From: Actinomyces sp.
GTDB taxonomy: Bacteria > Actinomycetota > Actinomycetes > Actinomycetales > Actinomycetaceae
Assembly (NCBI GenBank): GCA_022649165.1
Contig: JALCNR010000006.1
Coordinates: 1-64,000 of the forward strand
Length of the DNA: 64,000 nt
Direction: 5' to 3'
In this document: piece by piece, positions 47,625-54,431 of the stretch
How positions within the stretch are numbered: the stretch's first letter is position 1
Layout of the letters: every line of letters begins with the position of its first letter
Translations under genes and position numbers: made by a program
The notes under the pieces: generated by a model
Seen by the model: only the letters and a program-made list of their open reading frames with translations
The model's database searches: none
Told to the model about the DNA's origin: nothing

Positions 47625-48085
47625 GCGTCGGTCTTCGTCGCGCTGTCGAGGATTCGCAGCGCGAGCCGGCGGAGCGCGGCGAGTTCGTGGGGGTCGAGCC
47701 CGCCGAATGTGCGATCGAGGAAGACGCGCTGGGCTTCGAGCGCGGCGGGGGAGTCGAGCTCGTGGTGCCGCTCGGTGAGCTTGAGCCGGAGTGCGCGGCG
47801 GTCGTCGGTGTCGGCGAGGAGGTGGAGGTAGCCGCGGCGTTCGAGAGCCCTCGCGAGTTGCGTGAGGTTCTGGCGGGAGGTGCCGTAGGCATCGGCGGCC
47901 TCGGTGAGCGTGGGTGCGCGGTCAGGAAAACGCTGGACGAGCACGGCGAGGAGGAGCCATTGCCGTCCGGTGAGACCGTAGTCGTGGAGAGCGGCGTCGG
48001 CGCCGCGGCTCAGGTGTTGCGCGAGCAGGAACATGAGCCCGAACAACTCGGCCTCCGTCTCGCTGCGATCGTCGCGGGCAGTCAT
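47621..48085 (-). CDS. MarR-family transcriptional regulator
   Basis: This 154-residue winged-helix repressor has the MarR core: GLTGRQWLLLAVL, a recognition helix in TLTEAADAYGTSRQNLTQLARALERRGYL and the wing DTDDRRALRLKLT. It is first in a two-gene operon with the DUF6544 protein. A 30-bp perfect palindrome overlaps its start codon and gives a likely autoregulatory operator. Confidence 0.92.
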   Translation of the reverse strand: MTARDDRSETEAELFGLMFLLAQHLSRGADAALHDYGLTGRQWLLLAVLVQRFPDRAPTLTEAADAYGTSRQNLTQLARALERRGYLHLLADTDDRRALRLKLTERHHELDSPAALEAQRVFLDRTFGGLDPHELAALRRLALRILDSATKTDA

Positions 48086-48110
48086 ATAGGCAATATATTG
48101 CCTATATGAC
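48081..48110. promoter_or_regulatory. 30-bp perfect palindrome at the marR start (autoregulatory operator)
   Basis: The half-site is GTCATATAGGCAATA followed by its exact complement. It covers the marR start codon and is A/T-rich in a G/C-rich setting. Self-binding by the MarR protein is expected. Confidence 0.8.
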
Positions 48111-48116
48111 GAAGGG

Positions 48117-48230
48117 TCAAGCCGGGCATCGGCGCCACGCCTCGGCCTCTCCTTGCAGGTTCCACCAGTCGTCGGGGGTGAGGGTGAGGGCGTCCACGAT
48201 GTCGGCGCGCTCGCGGGTGGTGTCGGTCAT
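48117..48230 (-). CDS. Possible small protein (37 aa), divergent remnant
   Basis: The ATG at 48228-48230 is preceded at eight bases by GAGAGGA. The product begins MTDTTRERADIVDALTLTPD and includes DDWWNLQGEAEAW, then stops. It lies directly upstream of marR on the same strand. It may be a short regulatory protein or the N-terminal remnant of a longer gene. I recognise no family. Confidence 0.4.
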   Translation of the reverse strand: MTDTTRERADIVDALTLTPDDWWNLQGEAEAWRRCPA

Positions 48231-48316
48231 GTCGGGTTCCTCTCGGTGTCCCCGGCTCCGGCCCCGAGGGGCTGAAGCCGTTGAAGAATAGGCACATGGC
48301 AGACGCGGCCAGAATC

Positions 48317-48374
48317 GGAGACGTGTTGTCGCAGGTCAGAGGAAGGGGGCGGATAATCCCTCCGTCTCCGCCAT
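48317..48374 (+). other. tRNA-Ser(GCU)-like remnant at the right island edge
   Basis: It begins GGAGACGT, identical to the tRNA 5' end, and finishes with the exact 20-bp tRNA 3' end including CCA. The internal part is shortened and has no anticodon arm. It looks like a deleted tRNA copy or an att region mimicking the tRNA. Confidence 0.55.
48355..48374 (+). repeat. attR-like repeat: copy of the tRNA-Ser(GCU) 3' end
   Basis: This is an exact 20-bp copy of 41290-41309. It marks the right boundary of the island. Confidence 0.85.
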
Positions 48375-48384
48375 ATGCGGTGCA

Positions 48385-48417
48385 GCGGGGCATCCTTCGT
48401 TGGATGTCCCGCCTTTT
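48385..48417 (+). terminator. Intrinsic terminator, apparently the displaced terminator of tRNA-Ser(GCU)
   Basis: GCGGGGCATCC and GGATGTCCCGC form an 11-bp stem (one G-U pair) with loop TTCGTT, then CTTTT. It lies ten bases after the right att repeat, where a tRNA terminator would sit without the island. Confidence 0.75.
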
Positions 48418-48820
48418 CGCGTGTCCGGATGCTCCGAGGTCATGGCGCGGGGCCCTTGTCTGCGCCGATCCGGTCGAAAGCCGGGGCTGGCCATGACGTG
48501 GGAGCGTGGCGGGTCCGTCGAATCTCGGGCGGCGGGTGGGAGCCGCGCCGGCGTCGCACAGAATGCGCCGCGGCCCAGACGGTGATCCCGATCGTAGTCG
48601 TCGTATGTGCTGGTCATGGGGTTGGACGGAAAGACGTTCGGCGTTCCGGCGGTGGCATTCTGTGCTGTTGGTCCCGCACCGATGGGGCCGGGGCTGCGGG
48701 CCGGGGCAGGCGACCGTGGCAGGATGGGATCGGCCTCGGCCACATGGCCTCCGCCGGGCAGGTCTGGCGAGGCGGGCTCGGGTCCCGCGGAGGCGGGCCG
48801 GACGCCGGAAGGAGCAGCTG
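48418..48820. other. Intergenic stretch, no supported gene
   Basis: About 400 bp lie between the tRNA-type terminator and the ABC ATPase. Open frames here are shadows without ribosome-binding sites or recognisable motifs. It presumably holds the promoter for the ABC operon. Confidence 0.5.
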
Positions 48821-49498
48821 ATGGGACACGTGCGCAGCGGGAACGGGCCGCGGGCACGGGGACGGGATCCCCGCGATGGCGAGCGCACCGGGTCGCTGCT
48901 GGTGGCGCGCGGCGTCTCCCGCACGGTCGGCGGCCTGAGGATCCTCGCGCCGGTGTCCTTGGAGGCCCGGCCCGGTGCCTGCGTGGTACTGCGCGGGCCG
49001 AACGGATCCGGGAAGACGACCCTGCTGAGGCTCCTGCTGGGTCTGGACCGGCCGACATCGGGCGCCGTCCGGATCGCCGACCCGTCTCTGACGCGACGCG
49101 ACATCGCAGGCGTGCTCGGGATGCCCCCCTTCTTCGAGAATCTCACGGTTCTCGAGCATCTGCTGTTCGTGCGGGCGTCATGGGGACTGCCCCCAGGGTC
49201 GGTGGAGCCGCTCGCGCTCCTGAGGGCCTTCGACGCGGAGCGCCTGGCCCGCCATTTCCCCGATGAGCTCTCTTCGGGTGAACGGCAGATCGTCGCGCTG
49301 ACCCTGGGGCTGGCCCGTCCGGCGCGCATCCTTGTCTTGGACGAACCCGAGCAGCGCCTCGATCAGGAGCGGTGTGCGGCGCTCGCGGGCCTGCTCCGGA
49401 CGCGCCTGGCCGCCGGGACCGCCGTGGTCATGGCCACCCACGCCCCCGACCTGGCGGACGCCGTCGCCGACCGCGTCATCACCCTGGACCCCGCGTGA
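48821..49498 (+). CDS. ABC transporter ATP-binding protein, substrate unknown
   Basis: This 225-residue ATPase has Walker A RGPNGSGKTT, signature variant LSSGERQIV, Walker B ILVLDEPEQ and switch region MATHAPDLA. AGGAG precedes the ATG at 48821. It overlaps the following membrane-protein gene by one base (TGATG). Short length and the partner's large membrane domain fit an exporter of the ABC-2-like type. Substrate cannot be deduced. Confidence 0.88.
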   Translation: MGHVRSGNGPRARGRDPRDGERTGSLLVARGVSRTVGGLRILAPVSLEARPGACVVLRGPNGSGKTTLLRLLLGLDRPTSGAVRIADPSLTRRDIAGVLGMPPFFENLTVLEHLLFVRASWGLPPGSVEPLALLRAFDAERLARHFPDELSSGERQIVALTLGLARPARILVLDEPEQRLDQERCAALAGLLRTRLAAGTAVVMATHAPDLADAVADRVITLDPA

Positions 49499-51138
49499 TG
49501 GTGCGGAGACCCCTCTGGTCCGGAGACGCGTCGGCTCCCGGCGGATCCGCGGGCGCGGGAAGCCCGTCGGCGCGGATCGACCGGGCGGCTCTGCGCCGGG
49601 CCCGCCGCGTCATCCGGGGCAGTGAGGGCTCGACCCCGCAGGACCTCCTCTACCGCATCTACGTCACCGTGCTCCTGGCCGTCCTCATCGCCGGCCCCCT
49701 GGTCTCGGGGGTCGCCGGACAGGTCAGGGACGTGGTCGCGCAGGCCGGGGCGGAGGGCCTCACCTGGAACATCCGAGCCGCCCTGGGCGTGCTCATCCTC
49801 CTGGGGGGCCTGGCCCCCGCCTGGCTGGGCCCCGTCATCGCCTCCCAGACCGAGCTCCACTACCTCATCGACGGCCCCTTCGGCGTCCGGCCGGTCGTGC
49901 AGGCGCGGACCTGGGGCATCGTCGTGGGCCTGATCGTCGTCGCCCTGGTCCCGGGCATCATGCTGATCTGGGCCGCCGCGCTGACGGGGCTGCCCGCCCT
50001 GGCCTGCGTCGTCTGGTCGGTGGTGGCCGCCCTGCTCCTCGGAGCGGGCCTGCTCGCCACCCAGACCGGCCGGGCCGCGCCGCTGAGGGCGGTCACCGTG
50101 GTGGTCGGCGGCGCGCTCGCCGCGACCTCCCTCAGCGCCCGCACGGCCGGGGTCGCCCTGGGATCGGGGCGGGACCTGGTGCTCGCGGGCGCACTCGCCG
50201 CACTCGGGCTCGGCGGGGCAGCCGCCGTCCCGATGCTGCTCGACCACGTGTCGCTGGTGACATTGGCCTCCACGATCCGCACGAGGCGCATGATCCGGGC
50301 CGGCATGGCCGTGGGCGACATCCGCGGCGTCAGCGTGCGGGAGCAGCCGCCGCGCCGCAGCCTCCGCGACATGCGCCGGCCGATGCCCCGGGGACGCATC
50401 CGCCGGGCCGCGTCCGTGGACCTGTTGAGCGTCGTCCGCCGCCCGGGGCGCGCGATCCTGTCCGCCCTGACGGTCGTCGCTGCGGGAGCCGTCGCCGTGG
50501 CCGTCCTGCCCGCGGGCGCCGGCGAGGGCGTCCCACCAGCTCAGGGCGGCGGACCCGCCGTCCTGGCGCTCCCGGTCTGCCTGATCGCGGTGTCCCTGGC
50601 CTTCGGCGTCTGGGCGAAGGGCCTCCAGGACCTCATGGACACGGTGGGCGCCGGGCGCCTCGGGCCGGAAGGGTTCCTCGGCGACGTCGCGCGCCACCTG
50701 GTCCTGCCCGCCGCCGTCACCGTCGTGGGCCTGGGTGCCGGGGCCGTCCTCGGGACCCTCGCCGGCCTCGCGACGGCGCGGGGGGCGGGACCCGGCCCGG
50801 CCGCGATCGCCGAGGCCCTGATCCTGCTGGCGATTGCGGGTCCGTCCACGACGCTCGCACTGGCCGGATCGGCCGGCGTCCCGCCGCAGCTCCTGGACGC
50901 GACGGTGGGGCCCGCCGCCGAGATGACCGCGGCCCTCGTCGCCCTCTGGCTCGGGCGGGGCATCCTGCCCGCCGCCCTGCTGGCCGCCGTCATCGCCGTC
51001 GCCGGTCCGGCGGCGGGGGCGCCGATCGCCGCGGTGGTGCTGGTCCCCGCGTGCCTGCTGGCCGCCCTGTGGCATCTGAGGACGGTGAGGCGCACCGACC
51101 TGGACGCCCGCGGTCGGTACCTGGCCGTGGACGCCTGA
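49498..51138 (+). CDS. Large multi-span membrane protein, ABC transporter partner
   Basis: This 546-residue protein has a cytoplasmic N-terminal segment (about 1-55) and roughly 12 hydrophobic segments in two blocks (about 55-265 and 330-530), separated by a basic loop (REQPPRRSLRDMRRPMPRG). It overlaps the ATPase gene, so it is presumably the membrane subunit of that transporter. I recognise no characterised family. Confidence 0.75.
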   Translation: MVRRPLWSGDASAPGGSAGAGSPSARIDRAALRRARRVIRGSEGSTPQDLLYRIYVTVLLAVLIAGPLVSGVAGQVRDVVAQAGAEGLTWNIRAALGVLILLGGLAPAWLGPVIASQTELHYLIDGPFGVRPVVQARTWGIVVGLIVVALVPGIMLIWAAALTGLPALACVVWSVVAALLLGAGLLATQTGRAAPLRAVTVVVGGALAATSLSARTAGVALGSGRDLVLAGALAALGLGGAAAVPMLLDHVSLVTLASTIRTRRMIRAGMAVGDIRGVSVREQPPRRSLRDMRRPMPRGRIRRAASVDLLSVVRRPGRAILSALTVVAAGAVAVAVLPAGAGEGVPPAQGGGPAVLALPVCLIAVSLAFGVWAKGLQDLMDTVGAGRLGPEGFLGDVARHLVLPAAVTVVGLGAGAVLGTLAGLATARGAGPGPAAIAEALILLAIAGPSTTLALAGSAGVPPQLLDATVGPAAEMTAALVALWLGRGILPAALLAAVIAVAGPAAGAPIAAVVLVPACLLAALWHLRTVRRTDLDARGRYLAVDA

Positions 51139-51143
51139 GGGCC

Positions 51144-51159
51144 CGTCCCCGCGGGGACG
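51144..51159. terminator. GC-rich palindrome after the ABC operon
   Basis: CGTCCCCGCGGGGACG is a perfect palindrome six bases beyond the membrane-protein stop; no T-tract follows. Part of it recurs after the amidohydrolase gene near 60841. Confidence 0.4.
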
Positions 51160-51231
51160 CCCTCGTCGTCGCGCGTGCGGGCCCGGCGCGGGCCGACGAC
51201 GATGGGGAGGCGTCTCGGAGAGAGGATGATC

Positions 51232-51738
51232 ATGGCGGAGGAGTGGCGTCGCATCGTCGCGGTCCTGGCTAATCGCGACCTCAGGGTCGCGTTCGCACGG
51301 ATCGTGCTGGAGACCGAGGGCGGGCGGTCGGGCACCTCGGGGGCCAGCGCGGTCCGCCCGCGGGACATCTCCGCGCTGGAGGCATCCGGGTTGGTCCTCC
51401 GTGACGAGGGAGGCCGCGCCCGCGTGGACGAGCCGGCCCTGCGCGCGCTCCTCACGCGGGCATCGCGCGAACCCAGGCCGCGCGGTCCCGAACGTTTCCT
51501 CGACGAGACCGGACGGATCGCGAGCTATCCTTCGCGGCTGCGCGACGAGCTCGCCCTGCTCCGCCTGATCGCCGGACGGGTGCTGGCCGATGACGAGGTC
51601 GTCGACGAGGCCGGGCTGAACGCGCGGCTCGCTCCCTTCGACCCTGACACCGCGCGGTTGAGGCGGGCCCTGGTCGACCGCGGGTTCCTCACCCGGACGC
51701 CGTCGGGATCGCGGTATCGGCGGGAGCGCCGGGGCTGA
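51232..51738 (+). CDS. DUF2087 domain-containing protein
   Basis: This 168-residue protein has an N-terminal winged-helix-like region (about 5-75) and a C-terminal DUF2087 domain (about 85-165) with RFLDETGRIASYPSRLRDEL, LARLAPFDPDTARLRRALVDRGFL and SGSRYRR. Such proteins are often described as ArsR-like transcriptional regulators. AGAGAGG lies upstream; ATG 51226 is an alternative start. It stands alone between an ABC operon and a convergent peptidase. Confidence 0.82.
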   Translation: MAEEWRRIVAVLANRDLRVAFARIVLETEGGRSGTSGASAVRPRDISALEASGLVLRDEGGRARVDEPALRALLTRASREPRPRGPERFLDETGRIASYPSRLRDELALLRLIAGRVLADDEVVDEAGLNARLAPFDPDTARLRRALVDRGFLTRTPSGSRYRRERRG

Positions 51739-51793
51739 GGGGAGCCATGGCCGCGGGCGCAGGCCGAAGAGGCTCCGGCGACGGATCCGCCGC

Positions 51794-52870
51794 TCACGAG
51801 TAGTCCGCCCACACCCGCTGCTGCTCCCCGTCCACGGTGATCGTCCCGCCGTGGGGGAGGATCCACTGCGGCCGGGTGTGCCCGAAGGGCACGCCGGCGC
51901 AGATGACGGCGTCGGGGTTGTAGCGCTGGACGACCTCGGCGGCGGCGGCGCGCTGATCGGCGCGCAGACGGCGGGCGGTCTCCGCGTCGGGGTGGCGCTC
52001 GAAGTCGCCGACCGGGGGGCGTGCCACCAGCACGGCGTCGACGGCCGCGAGGATGCCGCGCTCGCCGAGGAGACGGAGGATGCGCGCGACCTCGAGGGGC
52101 GGGATGAGCTCTTCGGAGGTCTCCGCCAGGAGCACGCCGCCCTGGAAGGCGTCGGCGTCCGCGTGGAGGTGACCAGCTCCCAGGACGTCGCGGACGACCT
52201 CCAGACAGCCGCCCCAGCTCGGTCCGGACACGCGGCGCGCGGGACCCGACCAGATCCATGGCTCGTCGGCGGTGGAGACCCGTTCCCCGGACTCGGTGAG
52301 AGCCCGTGGATCGGTCCACGACCACCCGTGGTCCTCGGACTCCCCCGGATCGGTGATCTCGAGCGTGCCTCCGTCCAGCAGGGCGGCCCGCAGCGCCCGC
52401 GCGTGGATCTCGTCGACGGCGGGGCCGGGGCCGAGCTGTACCTGAGTGGAGCCTCCGTAGAAGCTGCGCACGCCGGCACTCCACCACCAGTGGTGGAGGT
52501 GGAAGTTGTCCGAGTATCCGAAGAAGGGCTTCGGGTCGGCGCGCAACAGGTCGGGCTCCAGGTACGGCAGCACGGTGATCTGGTCGTCCCCGCCCACCGT
52601 CGCCAGGATCGCGCGGATCGAGGGGTCCGCCAACGCCGCGTTCACGTCGGCGGCCCGGTCCTTGGGCGAGGCGTCCAGGCGGCGCGTCGTCGGGTACTCG
52701 ACGGGCTCCAGCCCGGTGAGCTCACGCAGCCGCCGCATCGCCTGCTCGTGGATCCCGGGCCCGATCGCCGGAGCCGCGACCGAGGGAGACAGCACGGCGA
52801 TGCGGTCCCCCGGCTTCGCCTTCGGGGCGGGCGCCGGGACGCGGGGGGAGGGCGCGGTCGGGCTGCTCAT
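51794..52870 (-). CDS. S66-family peptidase (LD-carboxypeptidase/MccF-like)
   Basis: This 358-residue cytoplasmic serine peptidase matches the S66 family, which includes murein LD-carboxypeptidases and microcin C self-immunity proteins. The nucleophile Ser is in FFGYSDNFHLH, the Glu in VLLAETSEE and the His in PFGHTRPQWILPHG. The nucleophile context and SFYGGSTQVQ resemble the MccF branch. The ATG at 52868-52870 is preferred over one 14 codons earlier. It may trim peptidoglycan peptides or detoxify peptidyl-nucleotide antibiotics. Confidence 0.85.
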   Translation of the reverse strand: MSSPTAPSPRVPAPAPKAKPGDRIAVLSPSVAAPAIGPGIHEQAMRRLRELTGLEPVEYPTTRRLDASPKDRAADVNAALADPSIRAILATVGGDDQITVLPYLEPDLLRADPKPFFGYSDNFHLHHWWWSAGVRSFYGGSTQVQLGPGPAVDEIHARALRAALLDGGTLEITDPGESEDHGWSWTDPRALTESGERVSTADEPWIWSGPARRVSGPSWGGCLEVVRDVLGAGHLHADADAFQGGVLLAETSEELIPPLEVARILRLLGERGILAAVDAVLVARPPVGDFERHPDAETARRLRADQRAAAAEVVQRYNPDAVICAGVPFGHTRPQWILPHGGTITVDGEQQRVWADYS

Positions 52871-52967
52871 AGGGCCGTTATACAGGATCGTCCTCGGGCC
52901 GGTCACGGCCATCGCCCGTCGTCTCAGCGGATCTGGACGATCCGACCGGAGTCCCCGTCCGCCGTCG

Positions 52968-53171
52968 TCACGGGTCCACGCGGACTCCGTAGCTTTCCAG
53001 GACGGCCCGGGCGACCGGCCAGTCGCCGCCGTGGGCCGGGATCTTCTGGGGGGTCTCGGACCAGTTCACCGCTCCGACGCCGCCGTCGGCGAGGCTGCTG
53101 GAGACCTGATCGCTGCCGCGCTCGCCCACGAGGAAGGCGAGCAGGGCGGAGGCGTCGAGGACGGTCGTCAT
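52968..53171 (-). pseudogene. Truncated PIN-domain (VapC-like) toxin gene
   Basis: Sixty-seven residues remain, beginning MTTVLDASALLAFLVGERGSD with the first PIN Asp, followed by VNWSET with its conserved Glu. A full VapC has about 130 residues and further acidic residues that are missing here. No antitoxin gene is adjacent. It is probably an inactive fragment. Confidence 0.6.
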
Positions 53172-53249
53172 GCGTCGTCCCGAAGGAAGGCGGCGCGTCC
53201 TTCCCGGTCCGGTCGCTAGGATCGGTCCGTCACCCGGAAGGAACACGCC

Positions 53250-54323
53250 ATGGCGATGAAGCAGGACGACCTGGGAACCCCCGTCCCGACACAGCAATTC
53301 GATCCCGCGTGGCGGGCAGACCCCGGGCGCTACCAGGCCTCCGGCGCCGTCTACCGCAGGTGCGGGCGCTCGGGCCTCCGCCTCCCCGCGATCAGCCTCG
53401 GCCTGTGGCAGAACTTCGGGGACGAACGCCCGCTTGACGTCCAGCGCGACATCCTGCGCACCGCCTTCGATCTGGGCGTCACGCAGTTCGACCTGGCCAA
53501 CAACTACGGCATCCCTTACGGCTCGGCCGAGTCCAACTTCGGGCACCACATGGACCGCGACTTCCGCCCCTACCGCGACGAGATGGTCATCACCACGAAG
53601 GCCGGGTACGACATGTGGCCCGGCCCCTACGGCGAAGGCGGATCGGGGCGCAAGTACCTGCTGAGTTCGCTCGACCAGTCGCTCGCCCGCATGCGCCTGG
53701 ACTACGTCGACATCTTCTACAGCCACCGCTTCGACCCGGACACGCCGCTGGAGGAGACCATGGTCGCGCTGGATCAGGCGGTGCGATCCGGCAAGGCGCT
53801 CTACGTCGGGATCTCTTCCTACGATCCGGACCAGACCCGCCGCGCGGTCGCGGCTGCGCGGGAGCTCCGCACCCCGCTGATCGTCAGCCAGCCGCGCTAC
53901 AACATGCTCGACCGGGCCGTCGAGGGCGAGGGCGGCGTCCTGGCCGCCTGCGACGAACTGGGCCTCGGTACCGCCGTCTTCAGTCCGCTCGCCCAGGGGC
54001 TCCTCACCGACCGCTACCTGGGCGGCGACCCGGTTCCGGAGGGCTCGCGCATGCGTCTGCAGCGCTTTCTCCGCACGGACGTGCTGACCGAGGATCGGCT
54101 CGTCCACCTGAGGGCGCTCGCGGGCCTCGCACGTGACCGGGGCCAGACGCTGGCGCAGATGTCGCTGGCCTGGCTGCTGCGCGATCCGCGGGTGACGACC
54201 GTGCTGGTGGGGGCCTCCTCTGCGAGGCAGCTCCGCGACTCCGTGGGAGCGCTGGGCAACTTGTCGTTCACGGAGGAGGAGCTGTCCGAGATCGACGCCC
54301 ATTCCCGGGCAGCCGCCCTGTAG
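53250..54323 (+). CDS. Aldo/keto reductase (YghZ/AKR14-like)
   Basis: This 357-residue NADPH-dependent aldo/keto reductase shows the N-terminal strand YRRCGRSGLRLPAISLGLWQNFG, the catalytic Asp/Tyr in TQFDLANNYG, the Lys in VITTKAGYDMWPGPYG, the His in DIFYSHRFDPDTPLEETM and the cofactor region PLIVSQPRYNML. These match the L-glyceraldehyde 3-phosphate reductase (YghZ) subgroup, which detoxifies aldehydes. AAGGAA precedes the ATG. Confidence 0.92.
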   Translation: MAMKQDDLGTPVPTQQFDPAWRADPGRYQASGAVYRRCGRSGLRLPAISLGLWQNFGDERPLDVQRDILRTAFDLGVTQFDLANNYGIPYGSAESNFGHHMDRDFRPYRDEMVITTKAGYDMWPGPYGEGGSGRKYLLSSLDQSLARMRLDYVDIFYSHRFDPDTPLEETMVALDQAVRSGKALYVGISSYDPDQTRRAVAAARELRTPLIVSQPRYNMLDRAVEGEGGVLAACDELGLGTAVFSPLAQGLLTDRYLGGDPVPEGSRMRLQRFLRTDVLTEDRLVHLRALAGLARDRGQTLAQMSLAWLLRDPRVTTVLVGASSARQLRDSVGALGNLSFTEEELSEIDAHSRAAAL

Positions 54324-54431
54324 GCGCGGGACCCCGCCGGTTGCGGACGTGTACGATGAGCGCCGGCTGGCGCCCGTCGTGACGGCGGGGGACCAGGCGC
54401 AGGCAGCACGACTTCGATAGGGGTGGGCGGG

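Larger units (their letters stand above)
41309..48374. mobile_element. Genomic island integrated at tRNA-Ser(GCU)
   Basis: About 7 kb is bounded by a 20-bp direct repeat of the tRNA 3' end. It holds a truncated transposase at the left edge, an A/T-richer core (about 42100-44000) with a peptide/two-component cassette, an IS3-family remnant, and a DUF6544/MarR pair. A terminator hairpin that should directly follow the tRNA is found just beyond the right repeat, at 48385. No integrase gene is visible, so the island may be immobile now or moved in trans. Confidence 0.8.

Noticed and set aside
49363-52479. 1,038-codon minus-strand open frame
   Set aside because: It is antisense to the ABC membrane protein and DUF2087 gene and in a different frame from the S66 peptidase.
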